Positions 17,888-27,129 of a stretch of 64,000 nucleotides of DNA are shown here, piece after piece. This stretch comes from Flavobacterium kingsejongi. Its GTDB lineage: Bacteria; Bacteroidota; Bacteroidia; Flavobacteriales; Flavobacteriaceae. A program made the translations under genes and the position numbers. The notes below the pieces were generated by a model. That model ran no database searches and was not told the DNA's origin. It was given only the letters and a program-made list of their open reading frames with translations. The stretch lies in contig NZ_CP020919.1 of NCBI RefSeq assembly GCF_003076475.1, forward strand, positions 2,480,001 to 2,544,000, given 5' to 3'. How positions within the stretch are numbered: the first letter of the stretch is position 1; each line of letters begins with the position of its first letter.

Positions 17888-18406
17888 ATGGATGAAGATT
17901 TTACGAATGAAACCCTTGATCTCAGGGAACTGCCGAAATATGAAAATGTAGCATTTATGCCACTCCATCCCAATTTTGGTAAAGTGGTACTGATTAATGC
18001 TGCACTATTTTCTTTGATTTTAGCAATTGGTGTAACTGTTTTTCTGGTATTCATGGAAGAATGGCGTCCCTATGCCCTGTATTGTATCCTGGGTGCTATT
18101 GTATTGATATTCCTGATTTTCTTTTTTGGATACCTCTCTTTTAAAAAGAAAGGATTTGCAGTACGGGAGCATGATATCCTGTTTCAGCATGGTATTATAG
18201 CCCATGTAACGACTATTGTCCCTTTCAACAGGATCCAGCACGTCGCATTGCACCAGGGTTGGGTCTCCCGGATTTTCAACCTGGCACAGATCGAAGTCTA
18301 CACTGCGGGTGGCGACAATAGTGATATGAAGATTGATGGGATTGACAAAGAGCTCGCAGAAAATATCAAGCAATTGCTGATGCAGAAAATACAAAACAAA
18401 ATCTGA
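17888..18406 (+). CDS. Bacterial PH-domain membrane protein (YdbS-like)
   Basis: 172 residues: acidic N-terminus, two adjacent membrane helices (about residues 38-85), then a C-terminal bacterial PH (bPH2) domain with VREHDILFQHGII, VPFNRIQHVALHQGW and AQIEVYTAGGDNSDMKIDGI. YdbS/YdbT-type proteins occur as adjacent pairs of membrane-anchored PH domains; their molecular role is unclear, with links to envelope lipid or stress processes. The next gene starts two bases after the stop. Confidence 0.8.
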   Translation: MDEDFTNETLDLRELPKYENVAFMPLHPNFGKVVLINAALFSLILAIGVTVFLVFMEEWRPYALYCILGAIVLIFLIFFFGYLSFKKKGFAVREHDILFQHGIIAHVTTIVPFNRIQHVALHQGWVSRIFNLAQIEVYTAGGDNSDMKIDGIDKELAENIKQLLMQKIQNKI

Positions 18407-18408
18407 TT

Positions 18409-19917
18409 TTGGATAGCGAAACACCAAATAAGGCGTTCCAGTCACCACAGCGGCAATCTTTAACTGGTGTCGTGGTGATGTTTTTTGACAGTATCCAGAG
18501 AATACTCCGGGGATTATGGCCGTTTTTGCTCCTTTGGATTTTTAAAATTGATGAAACCAATCGTATTTTTGGGTTCATTGGCGGACTTGTTATTATAGTA
18601 CTTACGGCTATTTTTGCCTATTTGCGGTACCGGAATTTCACATTCTATATCGATGATGCCAACAATGAGTTTGTAATCAATCACGGCGTTATTAATAAAA
18701 CAAAAATAGGCATCCGGATGGAGAAAATCCAGCAGGTGAACATCAACCAGTCATTGATCCAAAAAATTATTGGGGTTTACGCCTTGGAACTCGATACTGC
18801 CGGAAGTGATAAAAAAGAAGCTACAATCAAAGCAGTAAGCCATGATATGGCACTGGAGCTGAAATCCAGGTTGCTAAATCCTGAATTCCGTGCACAGCAA
18901 CAGGAAGAGATAATTCCGGAATTGGAACCTACAGATGATCGGGTGATCAATATTAGTTTGCTGAGCCTGCTCAAAATTGGCTTTACCTCGAATTATGTCC
19001 GTACCATATTTTTGATTTGGGCATTTGGATGGACCATTTATGAGAATTACCGTAACCTGGGACGTGGTGATGCTTTTGAAACGACTGAAATCGATAGCTA
19101 TTTTACCGAAACGCTGATCATGAGTTCAGCATTGTTGTTTGTTTTTCTTTTGGTGTTATTGGTATTGATTGTCAATATTGTCCGTGTTATTATTAAGTAT
19201 TACAATTTCAGGATTGTAAAAAAACCACAGTCTTTGCTGTTGTCCTATGGATTACTGGATACCAAGGAAACCATCATACGTCCGGAAAAAGTGCAGATTG
19301 CCACCATACGCCGGAATTATTTCCAAAAAAAGCTCAATGTCCTTGAAATAAAAATCAGGCAGGCATCGGGGACGGAAGACGAACAGAAAAAATCAAAAAT
19401 TGAAATTCCGGGATGCAATACTCAGGAAAAAGAAGAAATAATACAGTTGATTTTCAATCGCCTTCCCCAAAAAGGAACACCCTTGTACCCGAATTTCAGA
19501 AAGCTTATTTTTCCCATACTTTTTAGGATTGTACTGCCCGTTGCAGCTTTTTTTATCATCGGAAAAAATATAGAAATTCCCCTCTACGATTATTCCTATC
19601 TCGTACCTTTTTATATTACTTTTGCAGGGATAATAATCTATTTCGGATACCGAAATTACAGGCTGTATACCGCCGATGATTTCATCATCAAACAAAGTGG
19701 TGCCTGGGATATTGAACATGAGATTTTTGAGCCGTATAAAATACAGGCCATTACGACACGACAGTATTTTTGGCATAAAAGTGCCGATATCGGCCATGTG
19801 AGCCTGCATACTGCCGGCGGTACGATAGATTTTATGTTTACCGATTTTACAACTATAAAAAAACTCGTTAACCAATGGTTATATGAGGTAGAGACATCCG
19901 ATAAAAACTGGATGTAA
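18409..19917 (+). CDS. Multi-PH-domain membrane protein (YdbT-like)
   Basis: 502 residues with repeated membrane pairs and bPH2 domains: first PH around residues 75-165 (INHGVINKTKIGIRMEKIQQV), a second around 275-350 (LLSYGLLDTKETIIRPEKVQ), and a third near the C-terminus (IKQSGAWDIEHEIFEPYKIQ). Each is preceded by hydrophobic helices. This is the larger YdbT partner of the upstream gene, probably forming a membrane complex with it. The frame begins with TTG at 18409, immediately after the previous stop, consistent with translational coupling. Lies between menB and menA. Confidence 0.8.
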   Translation: MDSETPNKAFQSPQRQSLTGVVVMFFDSIQRILRGLWPFLLLWIFKIDETNRIFGFIGGLVIIVLTAIFAYLRYRNFTFYIDDANNEFVINHGVINKTKIGIRMEKIQQVNINQSLIQKIIGVYALELDTAGSDKKEATIKAVSHDMALELKSRLLNPEFRAQQQEEIIPELEPTDDRVINISLLSLLKIGFTSNYVRTIFLIWAFGWTIYENYRNLGRGDAFETTEIDSYFTETLIMSSALLFVFLLVLLVLIVNIVRVIIKYYNFRIVKKPQSLLLSYGLLDTKETIIRPEKVQIATIRRNYFQKKLNVLEIKIRQASGTEDEQKKSKIEIPGCNTQEKEEIIQLIFNRLPQKGTPLYPNFRKLIFPILFRIVLPVAAFFIIGKNIEIPLYDYSYLVPFYITFAGIIIYFGYRNYRLYTADDFIIKQSGAWDIEHEIFEPYKIQAITTRQYFWHKSADIGHVSLHTAGGTIDFMFTDFTTIKKLVNQWLYEVETSDKNWM

Positions 19918-19938
19918 AAAGATTAAAAACACGATACA

Positions 19939-20868
19939 ATGAAACACTGGATTGAAGCTGCAAGATTAAGAACATTACCCTTATCCGTTTCCGGAATTTT
20001 AGTAGGGAGTTTGTATGCATTAGCAAACCCTACGCGGGAAGTTTTAACCCCAACTCAGGTTTTTAACTGGAAAATTTTTGGATTTGCGATGCTAACAACG
20101 CTGGGATTGCAAATCCTGTCCAATTTTGCAAATGATTATGGCGATGGGATCAAAGGAACCGATAATGAAGACCGCATCGGGCCGAAACGGGCTATCCAAA
20201 GCGGAGTGATTACACCCGAAGCAATGAAAAGAGCGCTTATCATTACTTCTGCGCTCACCTTATTGTCTGCCATATTACTGATTTATGTCTCTTTCAAAGA
20301 TACCAACATAGGCTATTCCATCTTTTTTCTGGTGCTGGGTATCCTGGCCATTATCTCTGCAATTCGCTATACTGTAGGGAATACAGCTTATGGCTACCGT
20401 GGATTTGGCGATATTTTCGTTTTTGTCTTTTTCGGACTGGTGAGTACACTGGGGGTTAATTTTTTATATTCCAAACAACTCGACCTGCAGTTGGTATTGC
20501 CGGCAGCAGCCATCGGGCTATTGAGTGTTGGGGTTTTAAACCTGAACAACATGCGGGATGAAGCTTCCGATAGAAAATCCAATAAAAATACAATCGTAGT
20601 AAAAATTGGTGGTGCAAAGGCCAAAATATATCATTATTTCCTGATCATTACAGCCATGATAATGGTACTGGTATTTTCGTTTATCTATGATGGCGTAGGA
20701 TTCAGGATTGACCAATATGTATTCCTGGCTGCCTATTTCCCTTTAATCAGCCACCTGGTTACGGTTGCTAAAAATAAAGAACCCCGTGCATTGGATCCGC
20801 AACTAAAAAAATTAGCGATCAGCACATTCCTGTTATCCATTTTATTATCAATGGTATTAATATTTTAG
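19939..20868 (+). CDS. menA: 1,4-dihydroxy-2-naphthoate polyprenyltransferase (MenA)
   Basis: 309-residue UbiA-superfamily integral membrane prenyltransferase joining a polyprenyl chain to DHNA to give demethylmenaquinone. The two Asp-rich, Mg-prenyl-PP binding loops are visible: NDYGDGIKGTDNEDRIGPKR near residues 65-84 and NNMRDEASDRKSNKNT near residue 200. The N-terminal MKHWIEAARLRTLPLSVSG is characteristic of MenA. About eight or nine membrane helices. It follows the PH-domain gene by 21 bp. Confidence 0.93.
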   Translation: MKHWIEAARLRTLPLSVSGILVGSLYALANPTREVLTPTQVFNWKIFGFAMLTTLGLQILSNFANDYGDGIKGTDNEDRIGPKRAIQSGVITPEAMKRALIITSALTLLSAILLIYVSFKDTNIGYSIFFLVLGILAIISAIRYTVGNTAYGYRGFGDIFVFVFFGLVSTLGVNFLYSKQLDLQLVLPAAAIGLLSVGVLNLNNMRDEASDRKSNKNTIVVKIGGAKAKIYHYFLIITAMIMVLVFSFIYDGVGFRIDQYVFLAAYFPLISHLVTVAKNKEPRALDPQLKKLAISTFLLSILLSMVLIF

Positions 20869-20894
20869 ATTTTAAACATTAAAAACATACAATC

Positions 20895-21572
20895 ATGAAA
20901 ATCACATTTTACGGACATGCAAGTTTAGGTATTGAAGTAGGAGGTAAACATATCATCGTTGACCCTTACATTACAGCCAATCCAAAAGCAGCACATATCG
21001 ATATTGAAACGCTAAAGGCAGATTATATTTTGATCACGCATGCACACGGCGATCACACGCTGGATGTTGAAGCAATAGCCAAACGTACCGGAGCGGTAAT
21101 TGTATCCAATGCAGAAATTACAGGCTATTACAGCAATCGCGGCCTTAAGGTACATCCGATGAATTTTGGCGGAAGCTGGAAATTTGATTTCGGGAAAGTG
21201 AAATATGTAGTAGCACACCATTCCAGTTCTTTTGAAGACGGGACCTATGGGGGGAACCCTGGTGGATTTGTAATTGAAGGGGAACATAAGAATATTTACA
21301 TCGCAGGCGATACTTCCCTAACGCTGGATATGAAATTAATACCGATGCGTACCAAGCTGGACCTCGCAATTCTCCCGATCGGGAATAACTTTACAATGGA
21401 CGTTGAAGATGCAATCCTGGCTTCCGATTTTGTGGAATGTGATAAAATCCTGGGATATCACTTTGATACCTTCGGCTATATTGAGATCAATCACGAAGAA
21501 GCGAAACGTAAGTTTTTTGAAAAAGGAAAAGACCTGATGCTGCTGGAAATCGGCGAATCGCTTGAACTATAA
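20895..21572 (+). CDS. MBL-fold metal-dependent hydrolase (UPF0173 family)
   Basis: 225 residues, a compact metallo-beta-lactamase fold. The metal-binding motif is ITHAHGDHTLD (HxHxDH) near residue 50; further ligands are likely the His in VVAHHSSSFED, the Asp in IAGDTSLT, and a late His in ILGYHFDTFGYIE. UPF0173 proteins are soluble hydrolases of unknown substrate. The position between menA and menC, 26 bp after menA, is suggestive but does not establish a menaquinone role (a DHNA-CoA thioesterase step is otherwise unassigned here). Confidence 0.85.
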   Translation: MKITFYGHASLGIEVGGKHIIVDPYITANPKAAHIDIETLKADYILITHAHGDHTLDVEAIAKRTGAVIVSNAEITGYYSNRGLKVHPMNFGGSWKFDFGKVKYVVAHHSSSFEDGTYGGNPGGFVIEGEHKNIYIAGDTSLTLDMKLIPMRTKLDLAILPIGNNFTMDVEDAILASDFVECDKILGYHFDTFGYIEINHEEAKRKFFEKGKDLMLLEIGESLEL

Positions 21573-21591
21573 TTTTACCACTTCCTTACTG

Positions 21592-22800
21592 ATGTTTCGA
21601 ACTATTCTGACGGTGTTTTTATGTGCCGCAACTACATTTTCATTTTCTCAATCTGTTAGCGGATACTGGGATAAAGACCGGGCTACCACAAAAGAGGTGA
21701 AATTAGGGCCGGGTGAACGCATTTCCGTTAAGAGTGAAGACTTTCCTGTAGGAACGACGGAACTCGCTTTCCGGATCACACTATTGAATGAAAACCAACA
21801 GCTGGCGAATAACCTGGTGTCGGTACTGAAAGTGATTCCGGACCCTTCCGGTTATTCACAGGGTGGTGCCGGAGCGCTGGCAATATTATCATCGGTATCC
21901 GGAACGGACAACTGTACGTACGCTATCTTTTCCGATGCGAAAGAAGCTGCGAACTACCAGAAGACTGCAAAGACCGATAAAGCCTGCCTGACGCAACCAA
22001 AACCGCTGAGTAAGGATGCTAAAGTAATCTCCCTGAAAAACTACAAATGCCTGACGGCAAATGGACAAAATCTTTGGTTCGGTTTTCAGAGTGAAAACAA
22101 GCTGCTGAATGAAAAGATTATACTTGAAATTGTGCCCTGGGTAGATAAAAAACTCAGTACCGGATGGAGCCTGGAAAACAGGAAAACAATATTGGCGAAT
22201 GTCAAAAGCACAGCGAATGCTCGATTGTTGAAAAATTCGGATAATTATAGCCTTTGTGTTTTAGAAAAAATCAAGGCAAAGCACAGTTTTCAGGAATATA
22301 AGAACCTGATGGCTGCTGAAAAAAATAACCTGATTGAAAAGTTTGGGCGCCTATGCCTTGTAGAAACAGGGGATGCAAAAGTCATTGATAACTATTACAG
22401 GACGGAAGCCGGCGAGCTAATCAAGGAGGAGAAATATGAAGAAGCGATCCGTATGCTGAATACGAATATTGTAGCCGCCTCAAAAACAAAAGTGTCCGAT
22501 TATAATATGCTGGGCTATTGTTATCTTTTTACAAGACAATATGAGAAAGCAATTAAACAGCTTCTTGCTGCTGAGCAACTCGATGATTCGGAGCTTACAG
22601 TAAAACTCAACCTGGCGCATGCCTACCTTTTGAGTGGAAATCCTGCTGAATCGAGAGAAATTCATAAGAAATTCCGCAAGCAGAATATTGATGCTAAAAT
22701 CAGTTGGGCGGAGCAAACAAAAAACGATTTTGAAATTTTCCAAAAAGCAGGATTGCCATCGGATAATTTCAAAAAAATATTAAAATTTATTGCGGATTAA
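21592..22800 (+). CDS. Exported protein with C-terminal TPR motifs, hypothetical
   Basis: 402 residues from the Met at 21592, 19 bp past the previous stop; an in-frame Met at 21562 would overlap that gene. A signal peptide ends near FSFSQ (about residue 20). The N-terminal two thirds are of unrecognised type, starting SVSGYWDKDRATTKEVKLGPGE. From about residue 265, two or three TPR units appear (AGELIKEEKYEEAIRMLN, YNMLGYCYLFTRQYEKAIKQL, LNLAHAYLLSGNPAES). Likely periplasmic; co-oriented in the men region but with no evident biochemical link. Confidence 0.72.
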   Translation: MFRTILTVFLCAATTFSFSQSVSGYWDKDRATTKEVKLGPGERISVKSEDFPVGTTELAFRITLLNENQQLANNLVSVLKVIPDPSGYSQGGAGALAILSSVSGTDNCTYAIFSDAKEAANYQKTAKTDKACLTQPKPLSKDAKVISLKNYKCLTANGQNLWFGFQSENKLLNEKIILEIVPWVDKKLSTGWSLENRKTILANVKSTANARLLKNSDNYSLCVLEKIKAKHSFQEYKNLMAAEKNNLIEKFGRLCLVETGDAKVIDNYYRTEAGELIKEEKYEEAIRMLNTNIVAASKTKVSDYNMLGYCYLFTRQYEKAIKQLLAAEQLDDSELTVKLNLAHAYLLSGNPAESREIHKKFRKQNIDAKISWAEQTKNDFEIFQKAGLPSDNFKKILKFIAD

Positions 22801-22835
22801 TCCCTGAATAGTTCACATCATAAAGATAAATTCCT

Positions 22836-23885
22836 GTGAAAGCCACCTACCAAAAATACATCCTCGATTTTAAAAAGCCCAGCGGGACTTCCAGAGGGAT
22901 ACTGACGGAAAAGGAAACCTGGTTTATCGTCCTGGAGCAGGATGGGAAAAAAGGAATCGGGGAGTGTGGGATATTACGATCCCTGAGTATTGATGACCGT
23001 CCGGATTATGAAGCGAAACTGCAATGGGTTTGTGCTAATATTCATTGGGGTATGGAAACGCTATGGGAAGCCTTACTGGAATTTCCTTCGCTGCAGTTTG
23101 GCCTGGAAATGGCATTTCGATCTTTGGAAAGCCAAACGCCTTACCTGCTTTTTCCTTCTGAATTTGTTGATGGTACACAGGCTATTGCTATCAATGGATT
23201 GGTATGGATGGGCGCTGAGGATTTTATGAAAGCACAGATTGAGGAAAAGATTGCGAATGGTTTTAACTGCATAAAACTCAAGATTGGCGCTATTGATTTT
23301 CAGCAGGAATTGGGATTATTACGTTTTATCAGGAGCCATTTTTCCCCGGAACAAATGGAAATTCGCGTAGATGCTAACGGTGGATTTAGTGCAGAAGAAG
23401 CTTTAGATAAACTAAATCAATTAGCTAGTTATCAGTTGCATAGTATAGAGCAGCCTATACGTCAACATCAACATGACAGTATGGCAGAATTATGTGAAAC
23501 TACTTCATTGCCAATCGCACTTGATGAAGAGTTGATAGGAGTATTTACGATTGCTGACAAAGAAGCATTGCTTGCTGCGATTAGGCCGCAATATATCATT
23601 TTAAAGCCAAGTCTTATCGGAGGTTTTCGGGGTGCTTCCGAATGGATTGCACTTGCGGAAAAATACAATATTGGCTGGTGGGTTACGTCGGCGCTGGAGA
23701 GTAATATTGGATTGAATGCTATCGCACAATGGACTTTTACATTGGGTAATCCGATGCCGCAAGGATTGGGAACCGGAGGATTATATACCAATAATTTCGA
23801 ATGCCCGCTGGAAGTGCGCCAAGGCAAACTGCATTACAATCCCAAACTTCAATGGGAAGTGGATCCTGCTATTTTTGCTGCTTAG
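22836..23885 (+). CDS. menC: o-succinylbenzoate synthase (MenC)
   Basis: 349-residue enolase-superfamily enzyme dehydrating SHCHC to o-succinylbenzoate in menaquinone synthesis. The acid-base and Mg ligands are visible in order: KLKIG (KxK) near residue 148, RVDANGGF (Asp), IEQPI (Glu), LDEELIG (Asp) and IILKPSLIGG (Lys). The start is GTG at 22836 (MKATYQKYILDF). Length and motif spacing are normal. Third menaquinone gene in the region, apparently the last of the same-strand run. Confidence 0.92.
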   Translation: MKATYQKYILDFKKPSGTSRGILTEKETWFIVLEQDGKKGIGECGILRSLSIDDRPDYEAKLQWVCANIHWGMETLWEALLEFPSLQFGLEMAFRSLESQTPYLLFPSEFVDGTQAIAINGLVWMGAEDFMKAQIEEKIANGFNCIKLKIGAIDFQQELGLLRFIRSHFSPEQMEIRVDANGGFSAEEALDKLNQLASYQLHSIEQPIRQHQHDSMAELCETTSLPIALDEELIGVFTIADKEALLAAIRPQYIILKPSLIGGFRGASEWIALAEKYNIGWWVTSALESNIGLNAIAQWTFTLGNPMPQGLGTGGLYTNNFECPLEVRQGKLHYNPKLQWEVDPAIFAA

Positions 23886-23894
23886 TTACAGCTT

Positions 23895-24362
23895 TTATTT
23901 ATTTTGATAGCGGTTCAGAGAAGCTAAGGCTTGTTTGTTGATGCTTTTTTTCAGGAATGCTGTCCAGCCTAATAGGTAGCCTTTCCATTCCAAGGCCTGC
24001 TTGGACCAACTCCATAAATCAAAATTATCTTTGTGTTTTATGATTAAGCCTTCCTTGAATTCAAATTTTGCAGCAATACGATTGATTACTTTCCGTTTTG
24101 TTTTGGTGAAGATATAGGTTGCGACCCAATTGGCACAACCGGTAGTGTCATCCGATTTGACATTGTAAAAACGAATATCAATTCCTGTTTTGTTATTGGC
24201 CAGAAGCATTTTCCACATGGCACGCACATCATCCCCTTTCAGTTTTCCAAAAGCCGGGTCTTCAAATTCTATTTCGGGATGATAACAAGCGATCATTCCA
24301 TTGGCATTTTGCTGGGAAAAAGCGGTGTAGAATTGGGTAATCAGAACTTCATTGGCATTCAT
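23895..24362 (-). CDS. NTF2-like (SnoaL-type) small protein
   Basis: 155 residues of the cone-shaped NTF2-like fold: an N-terminal helix ITQFYTAFSQQNANGMIACY, then strand blocks IEFEDPAFGKLKGDDVRAMW and VNRIAAKFEFKEGLIIKHKDNFDLWSWSKQAL. In polyketide enzymes this fold cyclises substrates, but stand-alone bacterial members are mostly uncharacterised. No catalytic assignment is made. Converges on menC with a 9-bp gap. Confidence 0.78.
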   Translation of the reverse strand: MNANEVLITQFYTAFSQQNANGMIACYHPEIEFEDPAFGKLKGDDVRAMWKMLLANNKTGIDIRFYNVKSDDTTGCANWVATYIFTKTKRKVINRIAAKFEFKEGLIIKHKDNFDLWSWSKQALEWKGYLLGWTAFLKKSINKQALASLNRYQNK

Positions 24363-24456
24363 ACCGAGGATTTTAGTTTTCTCAAATTTAGCAATAATTC
24401 TAATTCAAAGGACAAAAAAATACCAAAATCCTTCGATGGCAGCACAGATAAAAGTT

Positions 24457-24464
24457 TATATTTG
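24457..24464 (+). promoter_or_regulatory. -7 element for the gene at 24483
   Basis: TATATTTG, 18 bp before the ATG; no matching TTG upstream. The leader would be only about 10 nt. Confidence 0.5.
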
Positions 24465-24482
24465 CTTCAAATTTTTATAGCT

Positions 24483-25034
24483 ATGCGCTTCGGAATCCTC
24501 ATTTTTTTATTGTTTAGTTCACTGGTTACTTTCGGCCAAAGTCATTGTGGCTATGATTTTACTTCTTACTTAGTATTGCACATTCATGAAAATGGAAAAC
24601 CGACTTCCATTAAAAATTTAAAAAGTACCATTATTGATAGTGTAGGAAATGAGGTGATCAATATTGATAACCGCTACAGCTGGACTCACAGTAATGAGCC
24701 AATGCTTTTTACAATGAATTATAAGATAGACGACAAAGGGGTTCGTATTACAGATGCTACTGCTGCAGATGCCTCGGGAAGATGGTTTTTCCCATTTGCA
24801 AAAGAAGATTACCTCCTGTCGGTTTCTAATTCCTTTCCTGCCGAGCGTTTTAGCCTGAAAATAGAGGATATCGATGGGGATCAGAATGGAGGGCATTTTG
24901 AAACCCAAATAGTGCAATTGAACAGCTTTAATATGTATGTGCTGTGTTCCAGTGAGAATGAGCGCCAGGCGGCCAGATTCGGGCCCAGAACAAACAGGCC
25001 CGTTGATATTATACTGGAACTCAAAAAGAAGTAA
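24483..25034 (+). CDS. Small exported hypothetical protein
   Basis: 183 residues with a signal peptide MRFGILIFLLFSSLVTFGQ. The mature part (beginning SHCGYDFTSYLVLHIHENGK) looks like an all-beta exported domain, with ILKSTIIDSVGNEV-like strands and a polar C-terminus. The Met at 24483 is used because it begins the signal peptide and follows a -7 element; the open frame extends upstream to 24279 but would overlap the NTF2-like gene. No family recognised. Confidence 0.7.
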   Translation: MRFGILIFLLFSSLVTFGQSHCGYDFTSYLVLHIHENGKPTSIKNLKSTIIDSVGNEVINIDNRYSWTHSNEPMLFTMNYKIDDKGVRITDATAADASGRWFFPFAKEDYLLSVSNSFPAERFSLKIEDIDGDQNGGHFETQIVQLNSFNMYVLCSSENERQAARFGPRTNRPVDIILELKKK

Positions 25035-25049
25035 ATACGTTGTCTTGTG

Positions 25050-25442
25050 TTAGTTATTGGCTACACTATTGGTTACTGCAATAATTCGTAAGGTTTTCAT
25101 ACCGGCGGGCAGATCCCATTCTACTTCATCATTTTCCTTAAATCCGATCAGTGCAATGCTTAATGGCGCGAGTACGGATACTTTAGCTTCTTTTATATTC
25201 GCTAAGGACGGAAGTACAATCTGGATTTTCATCCTTTTTTGCGCTTTTACATCTTCTATTTCCAAAAAGGAATTGATCTGGACTACATTGTTTTCCGGCA
25301 GGCCTTCTTTGACAATAATAGCGCGGTCCAATTCTCCCGAAAGCTGTGTGAGTTCTTTCGCGTTAGAAACGTTAATGCTGTTTTTGCTCAATTCGCGCAA
25401 AATTTGGTAATCTGCCAAACTTAAAATAGGTACTGGTTTCAT
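25050..25442 (-). CDS. GreA/GreB C-terminal-domain protein (Rnk-like)
   Basis: 130 residues: short N-terminal helices (ILSLADYQILRELSK, LTQLSGELDRAIIV), then an FKBP-like Gre C-terminal domain (NVVQINSFLEIEDVKAQK; KVSVLAPLSIALIGFKENDEVEWDLPAG). It lacks the long Gre coiled coil with its acidic tip, so it fits Rnk/Gre-C proteins that contact RNA polymerase without promoting transcript cleavage. Ten bp downstream of the FMN protein gene on the same strand, so possibly co-transcribed. Confidence 0.82.
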   Translation of the reverse strand: MKPVPILSLADYQILRELSKNSINVSNAKELTQLSGELDRAIIVKEGLPENNVVQINSFLEIEDVKAQKRMKIQIVLPSLANIKEAKVSVLAPLSIALIGFKENDEVEWDLPAGMKTLRIIAVTNSVANN

Positions 25443-25452
25443 AATGTAGGTT

Positions 25453-27012
25453 TTAGAAGTTTATAAATTCTTTTTTCTCCGTTGTTTTTTCCTGAAAATA
25501 CATTTCTGCAAAACTCAGGTTGGTTTTATGGTCTACCCTTCTGTAGAATACATCTGGTGTGATGAGTTTAGGATTTTCAAATCCACAGGCACCGATAAAA
25601 TCCGCAAAGGCTTTCATGGTATTATTGTGGAAATGTGCTACACGTACACTTTTGTCGGTGATGTCGAGTCCTCTGTATAGCGATTTGTCCTGGGTAGCAA
25701 TTCCTACCGGGCACTTTCCGCTGTCACATTGCAGTGCCTGGATACAGCCCAGGGCAAACATCATCCCGCGTGCGCTGTAACAGGCATCAGCGCCCAGGGC
25801 CATGGCTTTGGCAATATCAAAAGCTGAAATGATTTTTCCGGAAGAAAGTACTTTGATCTCCTCGCGGACACCGTATTCTTTTAAGGTATTCGTAGCAAAT
25901 ATCAGGGCATCAGCGAGTGCCATTCCCATATAGTCGATGAATTCCAACGGAGCGGCACCAGTTCCACCTTCAGCACCATCAATAGTGATGAAATCGGGAA
26001 TGATTCCGGTTGCGGTAATGGCCTCAACGATAGCGATAAATTCATCCTTACGGCCAATGCAAATTTTAAATCCTACAGGTTTTCCCTGTGAGAGTTCCCG
26101 TAATCTTTTCAGGAAATACAACAGTTCAGTGCTATTGGAAAAAGCAGTATGGCTGGAAGGGGAGTGTACTGCTACAAATGGTTTGATGCTACGGATACGG
26201 GCAATTTCAGGGGTGTTTTTTTCTCCTGGCAACAATCCGCCATGCCCGGGTTTTGCCCCCTGTGATAATTTTAATTCGATCATTTTTACCTGCGGATAGC
26301 TGGCTCTTTCTGCAAATAATTCTCCGGAGAAACTTCCGTCTTCATTCCGGCATCCAAAATATCCGGTACCAATTTGCCAGATCAGGTCACCACCCTGCAG
26401 GTGGAAATCACTGATGCCACCTTCGCCTGTATTGTGGGCAAAACCACCGCGTTGTGCTCCTTTGTTCAACGCAGAAATGGCTGTTTTGCTCAGGGCGCCA
26501 TAACTCATCGCACTAATGTTATAAATACTTGCGCTGTACGGTTGTTGGCATTGGCTATTGCCAATGGTGGTACGGAAAAAATTCTTGTCGGCGCGTTTTG
26601 GGTAAATAGAATGGGCAGCCCATTCATAACCAATACGGTTTGGGTCATCCTGCATCCCAAAGGAAATGGTCTGTTTTACGTTTTTGGCCCGCTGGTATAC
26701 GATAGAACGCTGTCTTCGGTTGAACGGTTTTCCGTCCAGTTCCCCTTCTATAAAATACTGCCTGAATTCAGGGCGTACGGATTCGAAGAAGTAACGAAGC
26801 CTTCCGATCAGCGGATAGTTTTTACGGATGGAATGTTTGGCCTGGAAAGTATCAAATACTACAAATGCCAATGCGATAAGTACAAGCCCTAAAAAGCCAA
26901 TATGCAGCAAATGATGGTATACCATATAGGTAAATGCAAATAGAGCGCTAAGGGTTACGAACCAGATGATCTGGCGAGCGACTAATGTTTCCCGGAATTT
27001 TTTTAGTAACAT
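25453..27012 (-). CDS. Membrane-anchored FMN-binding glutamate-synthase-domain protein
   Basis: 519 residues. The N-terminus has two hydrophobic helices (about residues 15-55) followed by the FMN-binding TIM barrel of glutamate synthase: GEGGISDFHLQGGDLIWQIG, KPGHGGLLPG, VGFKICIGRKDEF, ITIDGAEGGTGAAP, and a cysteine cluster CIQALQCDSGKCPVGIATQD for an iron-sulfur centre. The glutaminase domain and NADPH/FAD subunit of classic GOGAT are absent, so the reaction and electron donor are uncertain; calling it glutamate synthase would overstate the evidence. Confidence 0.85.
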   Translation of the reverse strand: MLLKKFRETLVARQIIWFVTLSALFAFTYMVYHHLLHIGFLGLVLIALAFVVFDTFQAKHSIRKNYPLIGRLRYFFESVRPEFRQYFIEGELDGKPFNRRQRSIVYQRAKNVKQTISFGMQDDPNRIGYEWAAHSIYPKRADKNFFRTTIGNSQCQQPYSASIYNISAMSYGALSKTAISALNKGAQRGGFAHNTGEGGISDFHLQGGDLIWQIGTGYFGCRNEDGSFSGELFAERASYPQVKMIELKLSQGAKPGHGGLLPGEKNTPEIARIRSIKPFVAVHSPSSHTAFSNSTELLYFLKRLRELSQGKPVGFKICIGRKDEFIAIVEAITATGIIPDFITIDGAEGGTGAAPLEFIDYMGMALADALIFATNTLKEYGVREEIKVLSSGKIISAFDIAKAMALGADACYSARGMMFALGCIQALQCDSGKCPVGIATQDKSLYRGLDITDKSVRVAHFHNNTMKAFADFIGACGFENPKLITPDVFYRRVDHKTNLSFAEMYFQEKTTEKKEFINF

Positions 27013-27034
27013 GATAATGAAAGATTAGATAAAG

Positions 27035-27042
27035 CAAAATTA
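27035..27042 (-). promoter_or_regulatory. -7 element for the FMN protein gene
   Basis: CAAAATTA on the plus strand is TAATTTTG on the minus strand, 22 bp before the ATG at 27012. Confidence 0.45.
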
Positions 27043-27093
27043 TCCGGGACGAAAGTCTCCGAATAGGATGTGTTTTAGAAGTGAAATGTAAAT

Positions 27094-27129
27094 CCTCCGT
27101 CTGGAGAAAAAAAATGAAGTAGACGGAGG
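27094..27129. repeat. 9-bp inverted repeat in the 27013-27283 gap
   Basis: CCTCCGTCT (27094-27102) and AGACGGAGG (27121-27129) are exact complements around an A-rich 18-base loop. It could be a weak terminator for the gene ending at 27284 or a leader hairpin for the FMN protein gene. Nothing else is recognised in this ~270-bp gap. Confidence 0.4.

Noticed and set aside
27094..27129. Rho-independent terminator for the redoxin gene
   Set aside because: The inverted repeat is real, but it is about 155 bp past the stop and lacks a T run after the stem on the transcribed strand; kept only as a repeat.
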